A stretch of DNA of 64,000 bases from assembly GCF_020906515.1 (NCBI RefSeq), contig NC_085850.1:2666001-2730000 (forward strand), given 5' to 3'. The notes below the pieces were generated by a model. The model was not told the DNA's origin, did no database searches, and was given only the letters and a program-made list of their open reading frames with translations. Positions 55,059 to 64,000 of this stretch are shown here, in pieces (positions within the stretch are counted from its first letter, which is position 1; every line of letters starts with the position of its first letter). This DNA comes from Vanrija pseudolonga (taxonomy: Eukaryota; Basidiomycota; Tremellomycetes; Trichosporonales; Trichosporonaceae). The translations under genes and the position numbers were made by a program.

Positions 55059-55363
55059 GGTGCTAAGGTCGGTTGGGTGGTGAGCTGGAGGGGTTCAGAA
55101 GGGCTGGAGAGTGTCTCTGGCCGTGGATTAGGTGGTGCCGGCCTTTGTTGGGCAATGTAGAGGTAGGGACTGATGGGTTGTGCGACAGCGAGGCCAAAAC
55201 AAAGCAGTCGCGGGTCCGTTTGGATATGACGGAAGCAAAATGTTTGGCGGAACAACTCCAATGCCGCCCGCCCTTACCCCTGTGATGGTAATGTCGCCGC
55301 CGTCGTCTTTCGTTTCGCCCATTGTCTCCATTCCCAAACCGACGGCACTCCCCTCAGACGCGA
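55059..55363. other. Divergent CDC20/PPR-like promoter
   Basis: 305 bp between two start codons. An open frame crosses part of it in phase with the downstream gene, but the first good ATG is at 55364. No TATA is seen. Confidence 0.45.
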
Positions 55364-57872
55364 ATGGCTCTGAACACAGTGTTGGGCGGCCCTGGGCCTT
55401 CGACACAACTTTTTCGCCAGCTACGGCTCGGGTCTAGCCGCCTGCTCGTCGAGGCGTTGTCCACGTCTGCTCCTGCCCCACCACGACATCATCGACAGGC
55501 GACAGGCCGACCGGCAGGCCTTGGCATCGGTGTCCCAGTCCGACATGCGTCCACTCTACGGCCTCGACAGTTGAAGTCATCGACACAGGGCTCCCCTATC
55601 CTGGTCCCACCACCCGCGGCACCAGAAGCCAGCGGCGGCGGCCTCGACGACCTCCGGTCAGCCTTGGAGGAGAAGAACCTAGGCAGGCTCATGCTTGCCT
55701 GGGGTGACCTCGTCAAGCTGCAGGGGACAAACGCCTGTCTAGACTCTGACTACGCCGCTATATCCAATGTCATCGACACTGCCCTCAGCAACCCGAAGCT
55801 TCAGCTCCGAAAACTGCACGCGGCGGCTCCAAAACAGTACGGCTACCTGCGACACATGGCGATCGAAGCAGCAGCCCACGACAAGTGGCAAGGGCTTCAC
55901 CGCTTCCAGCTCGAGCTGATGGCCTTTGGTCTGCCGACCGAGGCGGCGTCAACTTTCCTGGAGTTCAAGCAACGCCGCCGCGCCGTCGAGGGCAAGGAGG
56001 ATAGCAGCGGCCTCGGCTCGTATGACCGAGCAGTCCGCCTGGCCACTCGCTTAAGTGGAGAAGGACTGCAACTTCTCATACTTGTTCACATCGCGACCCT
56101 GTCCATGCTCGACCACTTCGACAATGAGCGTGTCGCAGATCTCTTGGACACGACGGCCGACTTCCGACCCGAAACGGTGAAATCCTTATCCTGGACCGAC
56201 ATTAAGAAAAGCCTGTCCCGCGCCGGCGGTGGCAGGGTGATGGAGAAGAAGTTCTTGCACAATCTGCGAAGATTCGAGCTCGTCTTGCTTGTGTACCACC
56301 CCGACGCACTGGATGCGCGAGTGCGTATCTGGGCAGAGGAGGGAGCTCGGACTGCCCTCTTCCAGCTGTATGACGGTATCATGGCCGCCTCGATCGGAAA
56401 GGACCGCTTGATCGTGCCGCAGGACCTGGACGAGGCGGGTCGCTTGAAGTACTATTCCAAAATCCCGCTGGTCGCCGACACATGGAGTGAGTGATGTGTG
56501 GCGCCCTCAGCCGCTAACATTGGCAGTGGCATTCATGGCCGCGTTTGGCCGACTAGGCGAGCTGGATCGGATTGTCAAGATGATTTCCGAAGACATCCCA
56601 CTGCGCAACGACGGTCAACTTCCCAGCGAACACATCCTCGCGACTGCCGTGCAAGAACTCGGCTTCATGTCGGTGAACTCTACAGTTAAGGGTGCGACCC
56701 GCAAGGAGGCCGGGAAACAAAGCGATCTGATATGGGACGCCATGGTCAAAGCAGGAATGCAAAGTGCCAGGACCATCGGCAAGCGCATCCTGGTGCTCTC
56801 ATTGCGCGGGAGGGCAGATGAAGCTGAGAAGCTCCATGAAGAAGGGCTTGCTTCGCTGCGACGGCAGCAGATCAGCGACCAAGACATTTATCTCGACGTG
56901 TCGTTGTTCACCCACCTCTGCCGAACGAACAAAGTTGACCGCGCCGTTCGACTCTTGGCCACCCGTCGCCATAGCGATCCCGATACTGAGACTGGCCACT
57001 TCCGCTCCATGGTGGGCCAAGCTCTTTCCCCGCCAATGCGGTACGAGGACCAACAGCGACTGTACCGCGCTCTAATGAAGCATAAAGCGCCCGGCTGCAG
57101 GATCACGGCCGTGACATACGGCATCATTCTGCGGTACCTCCTCGAGGGAACCAACGACTTGCAGTCCGCCTGCCGAATGATCTGCTTGAACTCGAGGGAC
57201 GCTGAGCCCATCATCTGGTACACGAATTTGATACGCGGCTTGCTTGGGCGCGGCAACCGGCAAGTTGAGGCGCGAGGCTATGAAGCTGCCGTCTTCATCC
57301 TCACGACGCTTGTCCCATACCTGGAGGATGTGGCTCAGTTCAAATATCTGAACTTGTGGCGACTGGTTGCGAGGCCGATCGCGCTGTCCGCAGCCATCCC
57401 GGCGCATGTGCGGCACGACCACCTGGCATCCTTACTCGACAGCTTCCCAGGCCAGAGGCATTATGGCAACCTCTTGCGCCGCAACATCATGCGGTACTGT
57501 GTGAGCCGGGCCGACGGGCAGGGCATTCCAGAGGCTTTGCTTCACTACAAAGCAGTGGACAAGCCGTTGCCGAATAGCGTCGACTACGATACCCTCATCG
57601 ACCATTTGATCAAGCACGGATTCCCGCAGCTGGCCCAGGACATTGTCAACGACATACCGCGGAATGGGCGCTACTCGAGCGTGCTGAGGAGGGCAAAGAA
57701 GAAGGGTCTTGACGTCGACGAAGCGGCTCTTGGGCCTTATGATGGCGCCGCCACCAACAACGAGTCTGCGGAGGACGCCACCTTGCAGGAACTCGTCGAA
57801 GAGGCCGAAGAAGAGGCCGAGGACGCGGAAGAGGGCGCGGCGGCGCAGGCGGCGCGGGAGTTTAGTGTGTAG
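55364..57872 (+). CDS. Mitochondrial PPR-like protein
   Basis: Two exons, 55364-56486 and 56527-57872, giving 822 residues. The first ~75 residues are rich in Arg, Ser and Pro with few acids and look like a mitochondrial presequence. The rest is all-helical, with repeated ~35-residue helix pairs typical of divergent pentatricopeptide proteins, for example WDAMVKAGMQSARTIGKRIL, GRADEAEKLHEEGL, LFTHLCRTNKVDRAVRLLA, YGIILRYLLEGT and DYDTLIDHLIKHGF. Fungal PPR proteins bind mitochondrial mRNA or rRNA and control processing or translation. The exact orthologue is not recognised. The C-terminus is acidic, with repeats of EEAEEEAED. Length and form suit fungal mitochondrial gene-expression factors. 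PPR status is by pattern and should be tested with a profile search. Confidence 0.72.
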
Positions 57873-57977
57873 CCGGGTCAATGCATAGCGAGGCAGCATG
57901 CAGGTGTGCACGTAGTTGTGCATCGTAACATCGTAACGGAGCACAGGTCGCCGAGTTATCGGTACCTCGGCTCCCTG

Positions 57978-57989
57978 CCGATATATCGG
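57978..57989. promoter_or_regulatory. Perfect palindrome CCG-N6-CGG upstream of ARA2
   Basis: CCGATATATCGG is a perfect 12-bp palindrome, 122 bp before the ARA2 start. Everted CCG/CGG pairs are a form read by some Zn2Cys6 dimers. A related ATCGGTACC lies just upstream. Binding is inferred. Confidence 0.4.
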
Positions 57990-58047
57990 TGGTGCCCGAC
58001 ACCGGCGAAATGGGGCCCGTTTTGTCGCCCCGCAACCAGTACCACCC

Positions 58048-58054
58048 ATAAATA
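58048..58054 (+). promoter_or_regulatory. TATA-like element of ARA2
   Basis: ATAAATA about 57 bp before the ATG at 58111, in a short C/T-rich leader. Confidence 0.45.
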
Positions 58055-58110
58055 CGGCAGCCTGGTCTCCATCTCTCCCATCTCCTCTCCCCCAAACCAC
58101 TCACGACACA

Positions 58111-59824
58111 ATGACGCTCCCCGCGACTACCCTGCCGCCGTACCACCCCGACCAGCCCGAGCCGACGTTGCACGCCTGGGCGCTCGCCGACGTCCCCACA
58201 GCGGAAGAGGACACCATCCCCGCCGCCGAGGTCCTCCCTGCGCCCGCTGCGACCGACGTCTTCCCGCGCATCATCCTCGGCTGCGCGCCGTTCGGGTACG
58301 GCATCTACGCTGACAAGAGTGTGGTCGAGGGCGTTGAGCCCGTGCGCCTGGTGCGCGCTGCGCTGCGGGCGGGGGTTAATGCGTTTGATACGGGTGAGTC
58401 GTCGCGAGCACGAGCGCAGCGAGTGCGAGTGCGGCGCAGATGGTCGAGGTAGTACACGACCCCCAAGGTCTGTGGGGACGGGGGAAGAGCTACCCCCCCG
58501 TGGCCCCCTCCATCCCCCACGTCGCCTCATACGGGGTTGAGATGACCCGGGTGTGCTACGGCGTTTCGTGTCGGTGGAGGGCTGTACTTCCGGGGCACAT
58601 CCGTCGTCGGCGGGCAAGGCGCCAGCGCAGCTTGCTCAGCATCGGCCAGCAGCGAAGCAGTGGCGCGCGGCACGCGGCACGCATGCCGGTGTACTGTTCA
58701 CCTCGCCTCCATGCTCGCGTTCGCAGTGCTGCGGGGTCTGCAGTTGACGCGGGTCTCCTCGTGGTCCCGCAGCGCCACCCGCAGGCTCACCCGCTAACAT
58801 CCCCCACAGCACCCTACTACCACCCGTCCGAGATCGTGCTGGGCAACGCGCTGCACACGCTCGCGGCAGAGTTCCCCCGCGAGTCGTACACCCTCATCAC
58901 GAAGGTATCCAAGTTTGGCCCGTCGATCGAGAACCACGTGTTCGAGGCGGACGCGGTGCGGAAGAGCGTCGAGCGGAGCTTGAAGCGGCTCAGGACCGAC
59001 TACCTGGATGTTGTGTGTAAGTGGCACGCTGCTTCCCAGCCCAAGCGCACCGCTAACGCGGTGCTCGTGCAGATCTCCACGACGTCGAGTTCGCTGCGTC
59101 TGGCCCGTACCCCGTCCCCGCTGGCCTGCCGCTCGAGTTGCTCGCGTCCGGGGGCGACGGCCTCGCGCCGCCGTACACGTCCCTCGGGGCAGGCGACGAC
59201 GCGATCCTCGCGTCCCTCGCTGCGCTGCGCGAGCTGCAGGCCGAGGGCAAGATCAAGCGTGTCGGAATCGCGGGATACACGCTGCCTGTGCTCCTCCGCC
59301 TCGCGCTCGTCGTCCTCCACACCACTGGCCGCCCGCTCGACCTCGTCCAGAGCTACTCGCACCAGACGCTGCAGAACTCGGCGCTCGGGGACGGATACCT
59401 CGCCGCCCTGAACGACCAGGCCAAGGTCGAGCAGGTCGTCAACGCCGCGCCCCTGTCCATGGGCCTGCTGACGCGCTCTGGCGGGCCTGACTGGCACCCC
59501 GCGCGCAAGGTGCCCAAGCTGCACCCTGCTGTCGGTGAGGCGGCCGACCTCGCCGCCGTGCGCGGAACGTCGATCGAGGCGGTCGGCATCGCGTTCGGAT
59601 ACCAAGAGCTCCGGCAGGCCGACGGCAAGGTCGTGCCCGTCGTCATTGGCTGCACCAACCTCCCCCAGCTGCACCAGGCGCTGCAGACCTTCCACCAGAT
59701 CAACTCGGGCGAGGTGGACGCCAAGCGCGACGCTGTCGCGGCGGAGATCGTCGAGCTGTTCAAGCAGCGCGGGGTGCACAACTACTCGTGGCAGAGCCCG
59801 GGCCCGAACCAGTTTGAGAAGTAG
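58111..59824 (+). CDS. ARA2: D-arabinose 1-dehydrogenase-like aldo/keto reductase
   Basis: Three exons: 58111-58393, 58810-59016 and 59073-59824, giving 413 residues. The first intron is 416 nt, by far the longest seen here; the second is 56 nt. The joins are fixed by NAFDT-APYYHPSEIVLGNAL and YLDVV-YLHDVEF, which follow yeast Ara2 closely. Catalytic tetrad: Asp and Tyr in FDTAPYY, Lys in LITKVSK, His in YLHDVEF. Ara2 is an NAD-dependent D-arabinose dehydrogenase in D-erythroascorbate synthesis, a fungal antioxidant pathway. An N-terminal extension of about 50 residues precedes the barrel (starting FPRIILGCAPFGYG), longer than in yeast. Length otherwise fits. It is tail to tail with the DUF1295 gene. 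Confidence 0.88.
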
Positions 59825-59938
59825 GGTAGTAGCGGCGAAGGAAGGGTAGCATCAGAAGGATAGTTTTGGGTACAACGGTGTATGAGGGGTTAGGGTATGG
59901 GATGAATGTCCTGCGGCCTACGATGCGGAGGACAGGCG

Positions 59939-61164
59939 TCACTCCGCAGCCGCGCTGGCGGGCTTGGCCGGTGGCGTGGTCAGCTCATGCTGCAACTCTG
60001 CCCGTGTGCCATTCAGCGTCGTCCAGATCCACTTGATCGCCGTCTCCTGCGGGAGGAACATGCCCACGAGGCGCTGGTACACGCTGTAGGCGGGGTACTT
60101 TTGCGTCGTGATCCACTCTGTCAGGCGGGTGCTGGCGCAGAAGAGGAGCGAGAGCTGCGGGGTGAGCTGGGTACAGCCAACATCGTTCAACTCACGAAGA
60201 AGGCAGGGCCGAGGCACGCCTGCGCGGGCGGGTGCACGCTCGCAAAGACCGCAAACAGGCCCTGGTTGAGCCAGAAGAGCTGCTCGGCGACAAAGTTGGG
60301 GTGGCGGATGAGCGCGTGCAGCCCCTTTGTGGGGAACCCGGGCCAGAAGCCGGCCGGCACGTCGATAGGCAGCGGGATGCCGCGCGCGTCGAGCTTCTGC
60401 TCGCTGCCGCGCATGGCGGCGTGCTTGGCCTCCTGGAAGCGGTACATTGCGTTGTCTCCGGCAGCCTGGAGCGCGATGATGCCGAGGCCGGCGAGGGCGA
60501 AGAAGCCGTCGAGGAGGTGCAGTGCGGGGGTCGAGCCCGGCGCGCTGCGGTGCGCGGGCACGAGGAACGACACCGCGGACAGAGGGAGCGCGTAGCCCCC
60601 CGGCCCGGCGGAGAGGTTGGCTGCCGGCTGCAGCGCTGCCGCGACGGGGATGCTGAGGGCGAAGATGAGGATGGGCTGGGGGATGGCCACGGCGAAGATG
60701 TGGATGAGCTCAAAGGCCCACTTGGGGAGGATCTTGCGGAGCGTCGCGTAGCGGTAGTCCTCTGCCGTGAGGTCGTACAGGCCTCGGCGCGCAGTGTGCC
60801 ATGTGAGCCGGGCCGACCAGAGGACCTGGAGGGCGAGCATGATCCAGAGGCGGGGCAGGCTGGCGCCGAACGCCTCCGCGTTGGGGTTCACGAGCGCCCA
60901 GGCCGCGATCGCGGCACTGCTGACAACCGGCAGCGTCGTGTACACCCTGTCGACCCAGCCGACGTTGCCCGAGACATGGGTGAGGAGGAAGGACGTGGGG
61001 ATGAGCGCGAGACTGAGGCCGAGGGGCACGTGCAGCGCTGATGTGGTGTTGGGCGAGAAGAGCAAGGTGAGGGGGTTGAGGGTTCGCTCGGCGGCGAGGA
61101 GGGACGGGAGCGTGCGCAGTGCGTCTAGGAAGGACGAGGCGGCGGCAGGGACGGCGGCGGCCAT
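59939..61164 (-). CDS. DUF1295 membrane protein, steroid 5-alpha-reductase-like
   Basis: Two exons on the minus strand: 61164-60196 and 60154-59939, giving 394 residues. The protein has about six to seven hydrophobic segments, including LTLLFSPNTTSALHVPLGLSLALIPTSFLL, WIMLALQVLWSARLTWHTARRGLY and a long span near FAVAIPQPILIFALSIPVA. The C-terminal part has LHALIRHPNFVAEQLFWLNQGLF, the NADPH-linked signature of the DUF1295/5-alpha-reductase/ICMT group, and ends WTTLNGTRAELQHELTTPPAK. Members are ER membrane enzymes that reduce or modify lipids, but this subgroup has no known substrate. The splice is needed because the first exon hits a stop just after its donor. Head to head, 386 bp, with a lipase-type hydrolase gene. 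Confidence 0.8.
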
Positions 61165-61550
61165 CGTAACGAGTGTGCGGGGTGGCGAAGCGAATGGAGA
61201 GAGAACGAAAACAAGAGTCGAGTTGAGTCAGTCGCCGCCGACAGACATGTCGCGATGGCAGCCACCCGCCAGCCATGACGTCGTGCCCTACCCCGGGTCC
61301 CCACACTATTCGGAAACAACCACCAACTGGAATACATCGAACCGGGCACGCCTTCGACTGAACTTTGTTGACAACGCGCTAGCTTGCTGCACGACGACAA
61401 CGACAGTGGCAGCGCCTCGAGGCGAGTGTGATCGTCGGTGCGTGTGTGGGCGCGACGAAGTAGGCGACGCGACAGCAAACGCCGTGTCGATACACGGCGT
61501 CGTTCTTCTCTTCTTCTCAAGTTCTCTCTTCCGTCGACCGCCTCAGCACA
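61165..61550. other. Divergent DUF1295/hydrolase promoter
   Basis: 386 bp between two start codons. No TATA or clear motif is recognised. Confidence 0.45.
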
Positions 61551-62815
61551 ATGTCCATCGCCGCTCTCCGGCGCGCGACCCCGGACCCACGCGCGCCGAA
61601 CACGCCCCCCACGCCCCTCCTGAGGCTGTACAACTTCCTCTCCACCGCCGCGCTGTACGCCGCCGCGCCGCTGATAGCGCTTTCCGCCCTGATAACGTAC
61701 CACACCGCCGGCCCCCCAGCCCAATGGATGTCCTACGGCTTTTACGCGTGGTCGCGCCTCGCCAAGGCCTTCTTGACGAAATACACGCTCTACCTCCCCG
61801 GCGTCGACCCCGACGAAGGGCGAGTCCCGAACAAGTTTGCCCAAGAGGGCGCAGCGCGCGCGCCGGGGGTCGGTGTTGCGGTGGTCACTATCCCCCCGGC
61901 CACGGACCGGCCGGCCGCGCTCGCCAATGACGCCGTACACGCCGTCGAACGACCGCTGTTCGTCCTCACGCCCCCGGCGCCAGCGCCGCGCCGCGCAATC
62001 GTCTACTTCCACGGCGGGGCCTACGCCTTCGGGCATCCCCTCCAGTGGCCGTTCGCGTGGCTCCTAGCGAGCGAGCTGGGGGTTCCAGTCTACGGTACGT
62101 ACGTTCCCTCACCCTCCTCCCACCCAAGCTGCAAGCTCACCCCACAGCGCCAAACTACCGTAAAGCCCTCACCCCCGACTCGGCCTTCCCCGCGCAGCTG
62201 CTCGACGCGCTCGCGGGGTGGGAGTACGTCCTCGGCCTGGGCTACGCCGCTCACGAGGTGTCGCTGGTCGGCGAGAGCGCCGGCGGGCATCTATGCCTGC
62301 AGCTCGCCCAGCTGCTCTCCGACGCCGGCCGGCCACTGCCCCGCGCGCTCGCGCTCTCCGGGCCGTGGTGCGACGCGACGTCCAGCAGCGATAGCTGTTC
62401 GCGCAACTACGCGGCCGATTATCTTCCGCTCGTCGGCCGCCTCGCCGTGCCGTCCTACCTCCGCCACTATGTGCCAGAAGCCCTGGCCCACCGCTACGTC
62501 TCGCCTGTGCGCGCCGTACCAGCAGACTGGGCGCCCCTGGCCAACGCTGGGACCAAGGTATATGTCCATGCTGGCGAGTGCGAGATCCTCGTCGATGAGG
62601 TGCGCGCCACGGTCGCTGCTATGCGTGCCGGCGGCGTAGACGTCACGTACGTCGAGGAGACTGGCGGCCTGCACCAGTCCGCTGCTATGGCCTTCAGCGG
62701 CAGCGACGCCTGGCCCACCTTCCGCGACGACGTCCGCCCCATCATCCTCGACACCGCCACTAGCACCACCCGCCCCCTCACCGCCACACCTAGCAGCACC
62801 CAATCCGTACCCTAA
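61551..62815 (+). CDS. HSL-type alpha/beta hydrolase, membrane-anchored
   Basis: Two exons, 61551-62094 and 62148-62815, giving 403 residues. A hydrophobic segment near residues 25-50 (LYNFLSTAALYAAAPLIALSALI) may anchor it to the ER. The catalytic domain has AIVYFHGGAYAFG (oxyanion HGG), LVGESAGGHLCLQL (Ser in GESAGG), GECEILVDE (Asp) and GGLHQSAAM (His), the set expected of the hormone-sensitive-lipase branch. Family members cleave short esters, sterol esters or lactones. The substrate is not known. The intron (53 nt) lies just after GVPVY and joins it to APNYRK, normal for this fold. The tail is Thr/Ser-rich. It shares a promoter with the DUF1295 reductase. Confidence 0.87.
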
Positions 62816-62890
62816 AACCCAGATATGCATAGAAAAGCGTGCCCAGTCGGCTCGCATAAAAAAAAACTCTAGTCCCATCTACTACTACAC

Positions 62891-64000
62891 CTACTCCTCG
62901 TCCATTACGTCCTCAGCGGCACGGCCGCTGGGAAAGCTAAACTCGCGGAACAGGGATTCGTATGGGTCCTCGGTCGCGTCGTATGGCGTGCCGAAGATAC
63001 CCGGCAGTTCCGTCGGCCGCGGTGGCGGGTATCGTTGGAAGTTTTGAGAGTCGCCTGGGAGGTTGTGTCAGTCATTGTCCGTCGGAGTAGGACGTCCGCG
63101 CTAGCGTCGGCGTGGCAGGGGCGGGCGATCACTTAGGGGTCTCGTAGACCAGTGTAGCCCGCCACGACCATCGCCCTCCGCGCGCTATCCTTAATGAACT
63201 CACTCATGCTGCCGACCCGCGGCACAATCGGCGCTCCAATCTCCTTCCTCTCAAGCGATCCCCAGTCGACACCGGCAAACCACGGGTGGTTCATGACATC
63301 GCGTGCGCCGCCGCGCAAGTTGCCGAGACGCTTCGTTCGGTCCGCGGTCAACAGACCCCGAATCAAGTCCTTGGCGTACGGGTCGATGTGCGAAGGGAAC
63401 GCCACCTCGTTGCGCAGGATCTTCTCGTAGATGCCGAGCGGGTGGTCGTCAAAGAAGGGCGGGTAGCCTGCGAGCATCTCAAATGCCAGGATACCGAGCG
63501 CCCACCAGTCGACAGCCTTGCCGTGGCCTTGCGACAGGACAATCTCCGGCGCTAGGTACTCGGGAGTACCGCAAAGCGTGAAGGTTCGGTCCTCGACCAC
63601 CTTTGCAAATCCGAAATCAGCAATGCGGAGGTAGCCTGTCCGGTCGAGCAACAAATTCTCCGGCTTGAGGTCACGGTAGATGATATTGTTCGAGTGGAGG
63701 TAGTCGATCGCGAGGACAATGGACGCCAGGTAGAACCTCGTGACGTCGGCAGAGAAACGCCCCGCTCGTCGCAAGTGTGAGAACAATTCGCCACCGGGAA
63801 TGTAGGACAACAGCATGTAGACGTTGAGGTTGTCCTGGTATGTCGAGTAGAGCTCGACGATGAATGGATGCCGCACGCGCTCGAGGATCCGCCGCTCAGA
63901 GTTGATGTGCTCGACCTGCTTGAGGCGCACAATCTCAGACTTTCTCAGCACCTTCATGGCAAAGTGAGGCAGCTGTCCGTCGGCTTGTTGTGTCGACGCA
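62891..64000 (-). CDS. cAMP-dependent protein kinase catalytic subunit, 5' end missing
   Basis: Minus strand, exons 64000-63204 (continues past the right edge) and 63054-62891. About 320 residues are visible. AGC-kinase marks: FAMKVLRKSEIV (Lys), YRDLKPENLLLD, ADFGFAKV, TFTLCGTPEYLAPE (T-loop Thr), HPWFAGVDWGSLERKEI and the C-tail YPPPRPTE, then FREFSF. These fit PKA (yeast Tpk, Cryptococcus Pka1/Pka2). The last intron (63055-63203, 149 nt) uses a strong GTGAGT donor; the join SMS-DSQNFQRYPP fits the usual tail. Reading on without splicing gives 22 other residues and a stop, so an intron-retained form would lack the hydrophobic motif. PKA controls nutrient, mating and virulence traits in related yeasts. 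The glycine-rich loop and N-terminus lie outside the window. Confidence 0.88.

Noticed and set aside
63133-63957. Unspliced PKA end as the main form
   Set aside because: It lacks the conserved AGC tail, whereas splicing from the GTGAGT donor restores a tail with YPPP and FREF; kept only as a possible retained-intron isoform.

Overview
The window is nuclear DNA of a GC-rich basidiomycete yeast, most likely a Tremellomycete and probably near the Trichosporonales. That placement is an inference, not a database result. It rests on dense genes with many very short introns (mostly 35-60 nt, with a CTGAC/CTAAC branch site close to the acceptor), on conserved fungal genes (ROT1, CTK1, ATG101, CWC24, ROM2, CDC20), and on a secreted protein ending in a domain like Cpl1 of Cryptococcus. 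I see no transposon, virus-like element or CRISPR array. Spliced models below were assembled by eye. Exon sums were checked to be divisible by three for all spliced models except the two cut by the window edges, where exon phases were checked instead.

Layout. 1-9.6 kb: 3' part of an unrecognised conserved gene, then ROT1 (ER chaperone), TFC6 (TFIIIC subunit) and an intronless Dal5-type permease, all on +. 10.8-17.3 kb: three minus-strand genes: a long disordered protein, an RCC1-repeat protein (ATS1-like) and MRI1 (methionine salvage). 17.7-24.3 kb: CTK1-type CTD kinase (+), a four-exon LYRM2 gene (-), an intron-containing tRNA-Pro(AGG) (+) and a Gre2-like reductase (-). 25-32.5 kb: L-type cargo lectin (+), CPL1-like secreted protein (+) and six-exon ATG101 (-) with a 24-nt exon. 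32.8-38.5 kb: Zn2Cys6 regulator (-), CWC24 (+), an aldo/keto reductase (+) and a TXNDC9 homologue (-). 39.5-50.2 kb: a large arrestin-fold protein with a helical repeat array, then ROM2-type RhoGEF (both +). 50.7-57.9 kb: DCAF6/8-type WD40 protein (+), CDC20 (-) and a PPR-like mitochondrial protein (+). 58.1-64 kb: ARA2 (+), DUF1295 membrane reductase (-), HSL-type hydrolase (+) and the 3' part of a PKA catalytic subunit (-), which runs off the right edge.

The neighbourhood is mostly housekeeping and signalling rather than one pathway. Several pairs share divergent promoters: MRI1/CTK1, Zn2Cys6/CWC24, TXNDC9/arrestin, CDC20/PPR-like and DUF1295/hydrolase. TCACGTG sites (Cbf1/CDE1-like) recur in three promoters. 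The items most worth a second look are the arrestin repeat array, the modular CPL1-like protein with a dibasic site before its last domain, the ATG101 micro-exon, the unusually short CTK1 intron, and the PKA terminal intron whose retention would remove the C-terminal hydrophobic motif.
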